Shown here in pieces: positions 30,985 to 41,340 of a DNA stretch of 64,000 nucleotides. The stretch is from Candidatus Absconditabacteria bacterium (GTDB taxonomy: Bacteria; Patescibacteriota; Gracilibacteria; Absconditabacterales; Absconditicoccaceae). Position 1 is the first letter of the stretch. Each line of letters opens with the position of its first letter. The notes beneath the pieces were generated by a model that saw nothing but the letters and a program-made list of their open reading frames with translations, was not told the origin of the DNA and did no database searches. Location: assembly GCA_028685875.1 (NCBI GenBank), contig JAQUDD010000005.1, positions 1-64,000 of the forward strand, given 5' to 3'. The position numbers were made by a program, and so were the translations under genes.

Positions 30985-32631
30985 CTACGCAATTACTCTA
31001 TGAAGTTCCTCCATAGTAGTTTTCCCCTGCAGAACTTTCAAAATACCATCTTCTTGCATAGAGAGGAACCCATTAGCTCTCGCTTTAGCAAAAATTTCTG
31101 ATTCATTTGCTCCATCAATGATGAGTTGTCTGAGTCTTTCTGTAATTTCCAGAATCTCTAGGATAGCAACTCTTCCCACATATCCTGTATGATTACATTG
31201 TTCACAGCCATTAGCTTGGGGAACCGTTCCATCATACTCAATCTTGAAATTTGGATCAAGTTCTTGCATCGTCTTAATATATTTCTCAATTTCTACCTGT
31301 TCTGCATAGGTAGCTTTTCTTTTACTCACACAATGAGGACAAAGTTTACGAACAAGCCTTTGTCCCAGTATAAGTTGCAGAGCAGGAGCCAGAAGATACG
31401 GTTTCACATCCATTGAGTTTAATCTTGAAATACTCGCAATAGCACTATTGGTATGGAGTGTAGTAAAAACGAGATGTCCAGTAAGTGCTGCGTTAATAGC
31501 AATTTCTGCTGTTTCTGTAGATCTCGTTTCTCCAATTAAAATAATATCCGGATCATGTCTAAGAACAGCTTTTAATCCTGTTTCATAGTCATAATCTTTC
31601 GCATAATTAATTTGTGATTGCTGAATCCCTGGCATCTCGTACTCAATAGGATCTTCTAGCGTGATAATTTTGCTGTCTCAAGTATTGAGCGTATGGAGAA
31701 TAGAGTAAAGGGTGGTAGTCTTACCGGATCCCGTAGGACCAGTAATGATGATAATCCCCGTTGTCTTCTCGATATATCTTTTCAAAATATCATAGGCTCT
31801 ATCTGAGAATCCAATTTCTTGAAAACTGGAAACTCCCTTAGCTCTATCCAGAAATCTGATTACGGTGGATTCCATATGCATCCCTGGCATAAAGTTCACT
31901 CTGGCATCTACCTTTTTACGTTCTCCATTAGGATTTGTTGCTTCAAAGCCAAATCTCCCATCTTGAGGAAGATAGTCGATATTCATTTTTGCTCCTGAGA
32001 TAAATTTTAACTTTTGAAGATATTTCCAGAAATCCTGTTTTTCAAAGCTGATTACATCATGGAGAATCCCATCAAGTCTGAGTCTGAGGGCGATTTTTTC
32101 CCCTTCTGGCTGAAGATGAAGGTCTGAAGCACCAGATTGAAAAGAAAGTCTGACCATTTCCATAATGAAATCTCCAGGATCCTTACTATCTCTCGTTTCA
32201 TAGAGCTGCTGGATAATTTTTACTGCAGATTTCCCCTCTGCTTGTTGCTGGATAGTGTGCTCTTCCTGCTTCTTAGTCTCAATTTGTTCCAGTTCATCAT
32301 ATCGTTTTAAGGCATACAAAAATCCCTCAACAGAGGTGTAAAAAACCTTCGTCTTTACCCCTTTCTCAGCGAGTTGTTTGATGATCTTCTGCAATTCTTC
32401 GGGATGATTATTTGTCGTAAGGATATAGATAAAATTTTCCGAATCCTTATAATACAAGATGGTCTGTATCTTTTCTGCATGCTCTTTTGGAATCTTTTGT
32501 AATTGCGAAAAATCCACTTGTAGTGCTTGTACATCGTTAAGTTCCAATATCGTATTGATGAGCGGATTCGTCATATTCTCAGCAGAAATAAAAGGAATTT
32601 TCTTGCAGTATAAGAGGAGTATACTCATCAT
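30985..32631 (-). CDS. pilB: Type IV pilus assembly ATPase PilB (GspE family)
   Basis: A 548-residue secretion ATPase that drives pilin polymerisation at the inner membrane. An atypical N-terminal domain (about 130 residues) precedes GASDLHLQPEG, Walker A TGPTGSGKTTTLYS, the Asp box ITLEDPIEYEMPGIQQ, Walker B region DPDIILIGETRSTETAEIA, and the His box TGHLVFTTLHTN. A tetracysteine zinc site is present: CPHC and CEQCNHTGY, typical of PilB/GspE and absent from PilT. One TGA reads as Gly. Other pilus genes are not in this window. Confidence 0.94.
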
Positions 32632-32690
32632 AAGTATATCCTAAATATCGAAAAAAAGCAAAAAAAGTCTGAGAAAAGTCTGAGAAGAAA

Positions 32691-32930
32691 TTAGGCAAGA
32701 TTTTCAGATTTTTTACTCTCTTGTTTAAGCTGTTCTACTTGTTCTTGAAGTGAATCTTTGAGTGTCCCTGCAGGAAGCGATTTTACTGCTCCAGAAATCA
32801 TAAAAAGGAGATTAGTATAAGTATCTTTATCCATAAATCCTGCTTCAATCAAAGCGATCATCCCTTCAGAGAGATCTCGATGATCCTTAAGTTGATGGAG
32901 AATAAGGAGAACGGTTTCTTTTTGCGACAT
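32691..32930 (-). CDS. Small helical protein, unknown
   Basis: A 79-residue soluble protein (starts MSQKETVLLILHQLKDH). The ATG at 32930 is chosen because an in-frame ATG at 32999 lies upstream of the promoter. No TGA; no family recognised. Transcribed alone from a good promoter. Confidence 0.65.
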   Translation of the reverse strand: MSQKETVLLILHQLKDHRDLSEGMIALIEAGFMDKDTYTNLLFMISGAVKSLPAGTLKDSLQEQVEQLKQESKKSENLA

Positions 32931-32958
32931 AGTGAGCGCTAAGAGATAAACTACCCTA

Positions 32959-32987
32959 AGTATAAAGACTTTTTCCTTATTTGTCAA
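32959..32987 (-). promoter_or_regulatory. Promoter of the 79-residue gene
   Basis: On the minus strand TTGACA (32982-32987), 17-base spacer, TATACT (32959-32964). Confidence 0.85.
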
Positions 32988-33036
32988 AAAAAGGGACATA
33001 ATCTCCCTTTTTAGTATATCATCTCCAATAAGTAGT

Positions 33037-33495
33037 TTATTCTTTCTTTACTTTTAAGTTTTCTAACTCCTGCTCAATCCTATCACATTCTTCCGCTAAG
33101 GCGTCAACATCAAATCCTTCCTGAAAGAGCATTCCCAATAAGACGCGAAGCGTTGCTTCATGATCCTTATTTACCTGCTCTTTAATTTCTTGCCAATTAA
33201 TGGCTTTGAGCATGATGAGAAATTGAGGATCGTAGGGTAATTTCCCCATCTTCAGCAAAAAGGCAACTGCAGGATAGCCAAGATATCCCTGATTTGTGGA
33301 ACCACTATCATTAGAAACAATAACATTGGTCTCAGGATCATAAGAAATAGTATAAGACTTTCCTTTCGTGCTTGCTGAATAGCACTTTCCTTGTGTTCAA
33401 AGAAGTCCTTCAAGTTCTACTCTGTGATCCGCGATGGCTCAGAGTGCCTCATATATTTTGATTTTTGGGGGGAGTTTTCGAAGAGTACTTTCCAT
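33037..33495 (-). CDS. Unknown protein
   Basis: A 152-residue soluble protein. Two TGA codons near the N-terminus (in YEALGAIADHRVELEGLLG) read as Gly; a standard reading would show only the last 73 residues. A hydrophilic beta-like segment (KSYTISYDPETN) is followed by helices and a charged C-terminus. No family recognised. Confidence 0.7.
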
Positions 33496-33623
33496 CAGAG
33501 AGAAGAAAGATAAAAAACTAATCCTAAATCAATGCTAGAATTGTTATAACAAAAATCAAGGATAAACATACAAAAGCCGATAACAATAGCTTACCTTATA
33601 GAAAATCTGATTTTCCTTCTCTA

Positions 33624-34031
33624 CTAGTATCCTGATATAAGTACTCTTCTTTCTGAAGGAGAAAGCTTCTCGATCTTGAGATGAATATAGTGTTGAAAGG
33701 GGAGTTGCTCAACCCATTTTGGCCGTTCAATCAACACGTAGTCATATTCTCCCATCTGATCAAGAATACCTTTTTCTATCACTTCCCCAAAGGCAGAAAA
33801 TCTGTACATATCAATATGAAGAAGGGTATCATCGTAGACATTGAGATAAGTATAAGTAGGACTCTGTACCTGTTCAGGATTGATGGTTAGTCCTGTAGCA
33901 AACCCCTTAGAAAAGGTGGTTTTCCCTGCTCCGAGTTCTCCTTCCAGAAGAATAATATGATGATTTTTACTTAATTCTTTCCCCAATGCACTCATCTCTT
34001 CTGGAGAGGAAATGATATATTCTTTGCTCAT
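33624..34031 (-). CDS. tsaE: tRNA threonylcarbamoyladenosine biosynthesis ATPase TsaE
   Basis: A 135-residue P-loop protein of the TsaBDE complex that makes t6A37 on tRNAs. Walker A GELGAGKTTFSKGFATGL, followed by VQSPTYTYLNVY and LLHIDMYRF, all characteristic. No TGA in frame; stop TAG. The partner tsaB is at 57354-57977. Confidence 0.95.
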   Translation of the reverse strand: MSKEYIISSPEEMSALGKELSKNHHIILLEGELGAGKTTFSKGFATGLTINPEQVQSPTYTYLNVYDDTLLHIDMYRFSAFGEVIEKGILDQMGEYDYVLIERPKWVEQLPFQHYIHLKIEKLSPSERRVLISGY

Positions 34032-34104
34032 ACCATTATCTATATAATAAACTGTTTATATGCTATACTTTCTCATCACAAAAACAAGAATTCTTATCAA
34101 AAAA

Positions 34105-34159
34105 ATGCCTCGACCGAGGCCAAGACATTTTCCCTGTTTAGTCTTTTGCTTTAAAAGAC
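34105..34159 (-). terminator. Two hairpins downstream of the BdbC-like gene
   Basis: GCCTC/GAGGC around GACC (about 34109-34122) has an A run on its plus-strand left side, giving a T run on the minus strand. A second stem pairs GTCTTTT with AAAAGAC (34141-34159). They lie 80-130 bases past the stop and before tsaE. The rest of 34032-34236 shows nothing clear. Confidence 0.6.
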
Positions 34160-34236
34160 AATGAGTATCTTAGGTATGCCGGAGAGAAATGCAAGAGTTT
34201 TTTTAGTAGAGAGAAGCCATGGCTTTATTACCGGTA

Positions 34237-34710
34237 TTATTCTACTTTTCATTCTTCATTATTTTCTTTCATTCCTCAAATGCAAGCAAATCCAATAAGA
34301 ATAAAAGCAATTAGACAGAGGAGAGGAATCGTAATGAATCCAAAATAATTGAGATAAGGGACGGTACAAGGATTATCAGGAGCACACATAAAAGAATTAA
34401 CTGCAGAGTAGAGCACATAATTCTGATATATTTCTAAAATAATTCCTAAAATAGTGAGAGGGAGAATATATTTCCAAATCTTCCCATCTTTAAAAATCAA
34501 AGCAAACAGAGAAAGGAGAAAAATCGGATACATTAAAATTCTAGCGTATCGACAAAGATTGCAGATATTAAAACCATTCTCGGGATTAAAGAGCTCTCAG
34601 GTCTGGAGATTAAGAATAGGATCTCAGAAATATCAGAAATACAGGGATCCAAAGGTAGCAAGAGCAGAAACTACAAAAATACTTCATAATCGAAGAGGCT
34701 GATTTTTCAT
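34237..34710 (-). CDS. BdbC/DsbB-type thiol oxidoreductase membrane protein
   Basis: A 157-residue, four-helix membrane protein that would pass electrons from a periplasmic thiol oxidase to quinone. The first redox pair is in ICNLCRYARILMYPIFLL (C-x2-C followed by the R-x-L-M-Y-P motif of BdbC). The second is CAPDNPC in the second outer loop. At least seven TGA codons read as Gly, making the N-terminal third invisible in the standard code. No thioredoxin-like partner is nearby. Supports disulfide formation in exported proteins. Confidence 0.88.
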
Positions 34711-34851
34711 TACAACAACGGGGAATAAAATATATGCAAGTTCCTTTTTAGAAATTCTGGGAAAAAGGTAAAGAGATTTTTTCTGAATGCTCTTGTTATT
34801 TGGGGTACTCTTACGTACTATCTATCTTTGTATTTTATCTATACAGTAGTA

Positions 34852-35820
34852 ATGAAACTGAAAGAAATTGGGATCTCCACGATGATTGGATTGGGAGTGG
34901 TCGCCTGTGGAGAGGGAGGTAAAAAAGAAGAGTCTTACAAAGATATTTCTCCCACAGAAAAAATTGAGGAAGTACAAGAGGATATTTCTTCAAAAATTTT
35001 TGGGGTAGTATTGAGTGAATATATCCAAAAATCTGATTCTACCTATTTTACTCTAAAAGACCTTCTCCAAGAGATACCTCAAGATAAATCAGAGATTATC
35101 ATAAAAAGGCCTCTTTCTGAGTTAGTAGAAAAAAATTCTAGGACAAAAGGAACCAATCCCCTAAGTAAAGTAAAAAAAACATTCGGAGAAATATTGGGGT
35201 ATAATCAGGTAGATTCTATTATGAAGAAAAATCCCCAACTAGCAGATAAAAACATAGAGCCAACTACAGAATATACAAAGTTTTTGTGAGATACTCTTTC
35301 TTATCCACTGATATATCCGGAATTAAAAGACAAGTTTCCTGGTTATTTTAACGAAATCTTTGAAAAAGATAATTTTACCTATGCTCAGAAAGATAGTCTA
35401 AAGATAGCAAATACGGAAAGCCCTATAAAAGTAGTGATTATGAATGTGGGAAGTGGGGAACAAGCGTTATGAGTTTATAGGGATGAAAAGCTATTTTTAA
35501 CAACCTATGTATCGGTTGGAAAAAATTGAAGAACTCCTACATGATTGTACGAAGAAAAGGCATTATTTAAACACGGGTGGTCAAGCAGATATAAATGCCC
35601 CCTTCCCTATGCAGTAGGATTTAAAAAGATTAAAAAGAAAGATGGAACACGAACCTGGTGATATTTATTGCACGATTGAGAGGTTAATTGAATTCCCCTT
35701 TCTCATGGATGTATTAGAGTCCCAGGACTATACCAAGAGATTATATATTATTTGGTAGATAAGAATACTTTTATTCGGGTTGCAGATAACCTCTATCATG
35801 TTGACGAAAAAGAAGGATAA
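34852..35820 (+). CDS. L,D-transpeptidase (YkuD) lipoprotein
   Basis: A 322-residue exported enzyme that would form 3-3 cross-links in peptidoglycan. A short signal ends GLGVVACG, a lipobox with Cys at about residue 18. A ~170-residue acidic/helical region precedes the YkuD domain: VSVGKNGRTPTGLY, then HDGEVNGIPLSHGCIRVPG with the catalytic His-Gly-Cys-Arg. Seven TGA codons read as Gly, including the one after TPT and the two around the active site. ATG 34852 is chosen because it starts the signal. Transcribed alone, with the terminator starting inside the gene. Confidence 0.93.
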
Positions 35821-35832
35821 CTATCCTTCTTT
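35809..35832 (+). terminator. Terminator overlapping the L,D-transpeptidase stop codon
   Basis: AAAGAAGGATA (35809-35819) pairs with TATCCTTCTTT (35822-35832); the TAA stop is at the hairpin tip. Confidence 0.7.
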
Positions 35833-35892
35833 GCTTATTTTTCTCTTCTTCCTCTATTTTTATCCAGCTAAATTATAATACTAAAAGTGGAG

Positions 35893-36747
35893 TTACTTGT
35901 TTACTTTACCTATTAAGAATTTAATCATGATGTCTGCGATGTTGATGTTCGTTTTCTTTTGTGTCCCCGAAAAATCACAAGGAAAGTTAACTTCCGAAAC
36001 GTATGGGCGTTCTGTAGACTCTTCAAACAAGATATCAACACCTCAAAATTCTACTCCAAAAGAATTTACCGCATTAACAGCCAAGTCTTGAATTTCTGCG
36101 CTATATGTTTTTGCTTCCCAAACTCTAGTTTTATCATCACCAATATTTGACCTAAAGTCGTGAGAGATTGACATAATAGCTATATCGCTTGCTATCACTT
36201 TATTCCCCACGACTACTAGTCTTCCTTGTTGGTGATGTTGAACAAACCTACGAAGAATGAATTTAGTATTTCCACTTTCCAAATAATCAATAATCGAACG
36301 TAAACTTGAGATACTATCTACTTTCATTACACCTACACCATGACTTCATCAGGTTACCTTCAATACAACAGGGAATCATCCTAAATGTTCAACATATTGT
36401 TCTAAAAGACCTTTATTCGAAAGATCAGGAATTGTTGGAATAATCGGTAGTCAGACCATTTTGTTAAATAAAAAGGAATCATTACGAAAATTTATTCCTT
36501 CTACTGGGTTCTTGTGGAAAGACACGCCTCATTTAGTAAGAACGAATGATTCTATGGCCCTGCAAGCGTGGGTTGAACTAGATCTGTATAGTAGGTCTCA
36601 TTTTTTTACCAATCCCTCTTCTAGAAAATTAAAATCTTCAGGGATAATATCCAAGAAGTCTATGTTATTGTTTATGCATGCCTCTTCTAAAAAGTCTCTA
36701 ATATTAAGGTTCTGGGAGAGATTTTTTCTTATAAAAAAGAGTTTCAT
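35893..36747 (-). CDS. RimK-like ATP-grasp ligase
   Basis: A 284-residue ATP-grasp protein, expected to join an amino acid to a carboxylate through an acyl phosphate. Visible parts: FPVVLKVTGGSHGVGVM (ATP-binding loop, its GG encoded by tandem TGA-TGA), LRRFVQHHQQGRLVVVGNKV, DFRSNIGDD, and GVDILFEES with PYVSEVNFP, the metal-binding end of the fold. Seven TGA codons in total. It follows the ligase/carboxypeptidase fusion by 24 bases on the same strand, so both are probably one operon. Substrate unknown; RimK relatives add glutamate to protein C-termini or build gamma-glutamyl peptides. Confidence 0.85.
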
Positions 36748-36771
36748 AATAATTGAAATTAGAGTATAAAA

Positions 36772-39183
36772 TTACCTAATGAGCACCAAATCCGCGACTT
36801 TCACTTTACCCAAAAGTACACCTTTACCAATATTACTTCCTTTTACTTTTTGGTATCCTTCTAAGTATACTTTATTTTTTTTCCAGCAATATCCCTTTAA
36901 TTTTGATGAATTATGAATGAGCCCTTTCCTAATCCTAATACATGCCTTAAATTTCCCTTCAACAGAGTAGTGAGGATACACAATCCCCGCAAGATCAAAA
37001 AGCTGCTTAAAGTTCAAATGCATGGCTTCATGAAGGAGATAATATTTTTTATAGATTCAAAAACTCTCATATCATTCTGGTAACTTCTGCTTAGCATTCC
37101 ATATTGCAAGCCCTTCCTCATCTCTTAAGTAGTTAGCCGTCCCACTTGCGAAGATTTTCCATCAACTTTTCTTCCCATTGAGATATCTCGTCAAATGTGT
37201 ATCCACCTCATGTGCAATGAGCCCTTCAACCTCTCCTTCTCTAAAGGAAATCCCTTGAGAAATATTGATCTTTACTTCCTTTCCCATCGTAATCGACATA
37301 CGAGCTAAGTTATCCGAATTCTCAACGATTTCTATCCCATAAATCCCAAGTTCATTTAGCCTTTTCTCAATCTTCTCATAAACATAGTCAAAAGAGACAA
37401 AGTCTCAGAGTAAATTCTTATCTTCTTTTTCTCTGACTTTTTCTTTGCTGAGCTTGATAAGCTCCTCATCAAAGTCTCCTCGTAGGAGAGTGTTCCCTTT
37501 CTCAATCGCACCAAAGTCCTGCTTCATATAGGCTGATAAGAGCTGATGTCTAATAACGAGTTCTTCAACTTTCTCACTAAACAGCTGTACTAAAGGACTT
37601 TTGAGATTCCCACTGGCACATTGTTCTTGGAGCTGTTGCAGCTCATCAGCCCATTGCTCCATCCTTTTTTCTTCAGGGAAGTTATAAGAAAAAGTCGGAG
37701 CGTAATTTCCTTTTCGGGTGATGAAATTATCCAGTTCTTCTAAGTAATTTTTTGGTCTTAGTCTTGCGGTTAGATTTAATCTTTTGTGGAGGAGATCAAT
37801 TTTGTCGTCAAGCTGATGTAAAGCAACTAGTTCACTATCTATCACCGCTTCTGGCTTGAGAATATTAATGGTTTCTACTTCTTTTTTGATGGGCTTAATC
37901 AGATAATTTTCTGCTACTTTTCTTCCGAGGATGATTTCATTATGTAATTTTTCAGCAGCAGAAAATTCTAGTTGCTTGAGAATGACATAATTTTCAGGAA
38001 GTTCAATATAGAGCGTCTGATTCTGTTCCTGAATCTTTTCTAAGAGACTTGGGGAAATATAGTTCAGCTTTTTGTTTAGATCTACGCTTACTTTTACAGA
38101 AAAGTCTTCAGTTATTTCATCCCCTTTTACTCTTAATATTCCTGGTTGAGAAAGGTAGAGAATCTTTTCATTCTTACTTGTTTTCTGGTCCCTTCTAAAG
38201 AGTGTTTTTGCGATCTCTACTCCTTTTTGTGGTTCTTGAATATTCAGATCTTCAATCTTTTTTAAAACATTCCCAAGCTTCACATTCGAAATCTTTTGTA
38301 CTTCAAGTCCTGCTCTCGCATTAATTTCTAAAAGCTTCGGACCATCTTCCGTAATTACCCAATCTAGAGCGAGATATCCCAAGTTTACAAAATACTGAAT
38401 CTTACTAGAGAGAAAAAGCAGATCATCCCAAAAGGGAATTTTCTTCCCCTGATACTCCTTACTCTCTCCAGGAAAAGTCTTCATATAAATATTCCCTTTT
38501 TGGAAAGTGCTAAATAGTATACCATTCCCTATTTCGATTCCACATCCGATCCCTCCGGAATTGATATTTGCCTTACCTCAAGACTTTTCGGTAGGGATCC
38601 TAATCATTGCGGCCACAGGTACAAGATTAAAGACAATGATTCTAATATCTGCCAATCCTCGATGACAAAAATCTTTAAATCCCGTCCCCGGAAGTAACTT
38701 TTCTTCAATAAGAAGGGTATCGTTACTTGTCATCGAATAATGTCCATCCAAGATGTCAGAACAATGTAATTTAAGCTGATCTTCATCTAAAATCTTTTTC
38801 CCAACTCTAAAGATCTGTTTTTTTTCTTTTACTGTTGTGGTTTTCTTCCCCTTGCGAGAAAGAAAAGAGAGAACTCCTTTATGAATAGGCTGTTCAACTT
38901 CCTCTTCTCAGAGATAGGAAACGAGCATAATTCCTCTTCCTTTACTTCCATGGTTAGGTTTGATGACAAAATCCTTCTTCCCCAATGCAGAAAAATCAAA
39001 AGCAGCAAGTTCTTTATTTGACTTGATTAATGCATAACTCTCTGCAAAAGGAATCCCCCTGTCTCCGAGGAAGTTTTTAGTCTTTTGCTTATTATCAGCT
39101 AAACGAATAGCCTTCTTCTCATTAAATTTTTTAATATAGTGCAGATTTCTTGCATTATTTCAGAGGATTCAGAAGCTGAACAT
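36772..39183 (-). CDS. Fusion of ATP-grasp ligase and DUF1704/MATCAP-like metallocarboxypeptidase
   Basis: An 803-residue two-domain protein. Residues about 1-330 match the alpha-L-glutamate-ligase-related ATP-grasp family (ATPgrasp_ST): NNARNLHYIKKFN, FVIKPNHGSKGRGI, LADIRIIVF, PVAAMIRIPTEKSGGKANIN, LGYLALDWV and LLEINARAGLEVQ. Residues about 400-800 match DUF1704, the family of eukaryotic tubulin tyrosine carboxypeptidase MATCAP: EGLIAHEVDTHLTR (H-E-x3-H zinc motif), GTANYLRDEEGLAIW (the QEGLA motif, here EEGLA) and KNKVYLEGYQKV. Seven TGA codons read as Gly. A ligase and a likely terminal-residue hydrolase in one chain suggests a reversible tagging enzyme. Family calls are firm, the reaction is inferred. 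Confidence 0.85.
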
Positions 39184-39258
39184 CAGAACTGATGAGGATA
39201 AATCAGCCAAGAGTATAAAGAAACAGCTTTTGAATGCAAACAAACTTCTGATCAGAAG
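39181..39258. promoter_or_regulatory. Two inverted repeats in the divergent control region of the ligase locus
   Basis: CTTCTGATCAGAAG (39245-39258) is a perfect 14-base palindrome. CATCAGAACTGATG (39181-39194) is a second dyad that covers the start codon of the ligase fusion. Both share the core CTGAT/ATCAG. They may be operators, but no regulator gene is adjacent. Confidence 0.4.
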
Positions 39259-39322
39259 ACCTTGTTTTTTTACAACAAAACCCTACTACTAATTACGAAT
39301 TTACTATTATAACTAGCGTACT

Positions 39323-39772
39323 ATGTCCCTCTTAGAACAACTTACGGCCGACTATAAACAAGCAATGAAAAACAAGGAAGAAATTAAAAAATCTGCTTTA
39401 AATTACCTCCTTGCGCAGGCAAAGAACAAGCGTATAGAATTACAACAAGACTTAACTGATGATGAGATCATCGCCCTCCTCAAAAAAGAGATTAAAGCAA
39501 TCAATGAAGCAATTTCCTTCCTCGAAAAGGCAAATAAAAGCGCAGAGATAGCAGAAGAGCAAGAAAAAAAAGCGGTACTTGAACACTATCTTCCCGCAAT
39601 GCTTTCCCTAGAAGAAACAGAAAAATTGATTGATACACTTTTATCGCAGCTCAATATTACTGATCTCAAGACAGGAAGAGGGCTTCTTATGAAGGAATTG
39701 ATGGCAAACTATAAGAGTGAACTCGATACGGCTCTCGTGAATGAGATCATCAATAAAAAGCTAGCTGCTTAG
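39323..39772 (+). CDS. GatB/YqeY domain protein
   Basis: A 149-residue protein of the YqeY family: MSLLEQLTADYKQAMKNKE, SALNYLLAQAKNKRIE, KKAVLEHYLPAMLS and TGRGLLMKELM match it along its whole length. The domain is related to the tRNA-binding tail of the amidotransferase subunit GatB; the cellular role of stand-alone YqeY is uncertain. No TGA in frame. Divergent from the ligase locus. Confidence 0.92.
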   Translation: MSLLEQLTADYKQAMKNKEEIKKSALNYLLAQAKNKRIELQQDLTDDEIIALLKKEIKAINEAISFLEKANKSAEIAEEQEKKAVLEHYLPAMLSLEETEKLIDTLLSQLNITDLKTGRGLLMKELMANYKSELDTALVNEIINKKLAA

Positions 39773-39856
39773 TTTTTCTCAAAGCGCTCTTGAAAAATTA
39801 CCCAGAAAAGTTATTACCATGCAGAAGTATTTTTATCTTTCTCCTTTTCTTTGATA

Positions 39857-40300
39857 ATGAAAAAAATTCAGAAAAAATTTCTCAATAATTGTATTAAGTT
39901 AGTTATTGGACTCTTCCTTTTGGGAATGTCTTATTTTTACCTCCAGGCTCATCCAGCAGAGCAGATTTCATTTTTTTCTGGATTCAAGGTTATTTTCCAA
40001 AATACTGAGATATTTTTCCAAAATCTTTTTGGAGACAACGGAGATCTACTCAAGCAAAAGTATGCATTAGAATCTTACTATCAAGCTTTAATCTCTCTAG
40101 CCGAAGAGAAGCCTTGTGCAGACCCCCTCCTCGTTAATGATTTACATGCAACATATGAGAAATTACTTGCTGAACCAAAAAATACTTTGGCACATACTTT
40201 GGACACCTATCATCAGAAGCAGTTTGAATTTGACAGGGCATTGAGAATTGAGTGTGAAGAAACCTTCGTTGTTCCGGAGACGGATTCAGAAATGAATTAA
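39857..40300 (+). CDS. Membrane-anchored protein of unknown function
   Basis: A 147-residue protein with a basic N-terminus, one hydrophobic segment (about residues 10-30, signal anchor) and a soluble outer part that contains two Cys residues which could form a disulfide. ATG 39857 is preferred over an upstream TTG. No family recognised. Ends before a shared terminator. Confidence 0.65.
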   Translation: MKKIQKKFLNNCIKLVIGLFLLGMSYFYLQAHPAEQISFFSGFKVIFQNTEIFFQNLFGDNGDLLKQKYALESYYQALISLAEEKPCADPLLVNDLHATYEKLLAEPKNTLAHTLDTYHQKQFEFDRALRIECEETFVVPETDSEMN

Positions 40301-40327
40301 AGGTATTTCCATTAGTCTATTACAACG

Positions 40328-40354
40328 AAAAACAGCATTAATTTGCTGTTTTTT
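40328..40354 (+). terminator. Bidirectional terminator between convergent genes
   Basis: AAACAGCA (40330-40337) pairs with TGCTGTTT (40344-40351), followed by Ts on plus and by Ts on minus. The TAA of the convergent CAP gene lies in the loop. Confidence 0.82.
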
Positions 40355-41201
40355 CTAAGAGATCAACACTATAGTGCACTACGAGATAATATCTATTTTT
40401 TGAAGAATCAATACTTACTCCAATTCCCATTTGGGTGTATTGAGGTAGGGAAAGCGCTCTATAATGTGCCCCATTATAGGACTTTTCTTTCATAAAGAGG
40501 TTAGTCCAAGTTGTTTTAAGCGATGAAATAAGAGTGTTAGTACAATCAGAGCTACTGCATTTATAATATCCATATCCCACATTCTCGCTGAAGGAAATAT
40601 TTCCGTTTCAAAGTACAGGATATACAATACTTCTCTCTTCAAACCAACCTAGTAATTTAGTATAATTATAATATCCATCTCCTTTCACTCTCTCATGAGT
40701 ATTGCTTGTTCTTAACTCATCTCTTAATATATCGCTCCACTCACCAGCAGTCCTTTCTAAGTCACTATGATAGGAGAGGGGAGAGAGTCCTAGACTACTT
40801 CTTTCCTCATTGTGCCAAGAAAGAAGAGCATCTCTTACTTTTTGTATATCTACGTTATTAATCTGGATATGGCTTGTTCCATCCGAGATGAGGGTTTGTA
40901 CTTCCTCTCCATTATTTGTACTGTTTTGAGTTGAAGGAGTATTCGTCGATTGGAGCTTTGCTATTTTCTCTCAGCTATATCTATCGAGTTCAGCAAAGAT
41001 ATCTTTGTATTCTGAGTTTTTAAATTTTGGTGTTCTTACAAGTGCTTGGATCTGCTCCAAAAAACTGACCTGTTCTTTGAGGGAGGATCTTTTTTCTACT
41101 TGCTTATCAATGGCAGTAGTGAGTGACTCAATTCCAACAGCATGAGACATCCCCACACCAATAAAAGCTCCAAAAAGGACACCAAGAAACAGCTTTTTCA
41201 T
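40338..41201 (-). CDS. Secreted CAP (SCP/PR-1) domain protein
   Basis: A 287-residue exported protein. A clear signal peptide (MKKLFLGVLFGAFIG, cleavage likely after SHA) is followed by a helical region of about 100 residues. The CAP domain follows: LLSWHNEERSSLGLSPLSY, then AGEWSDIL, SFSENVGYG and, near the end, HYRALSLPQYTQMGIGV. The paired His and Glu of the CAP cavity appear to be present. Two TGA codons read as Gly. ATG 41201 is chosen because it starts the signal peptide. Function of bacterial CAP proteins is varied and unclear. Confidence 0.88.
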
Positions 41202-41340
41202 AATGGTCCAAAAAACTAAAAGGCATACACTCCATAAATCATAGAAAACTCGATACAAATAGCAAAACTATTTTTTTTCTTGATTTTTCTTTCTGTAACC
41301 AAATACTTTTTTCATACTATTTAGCTCCTATTCTATTTCT

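Noticed and set aside
35897-36091. Plus-strand frame with a signal-like start
   Set aside because: It is antisense to the RimK-like ATP-grasp gene, whose motifs are clear on the minus strand.
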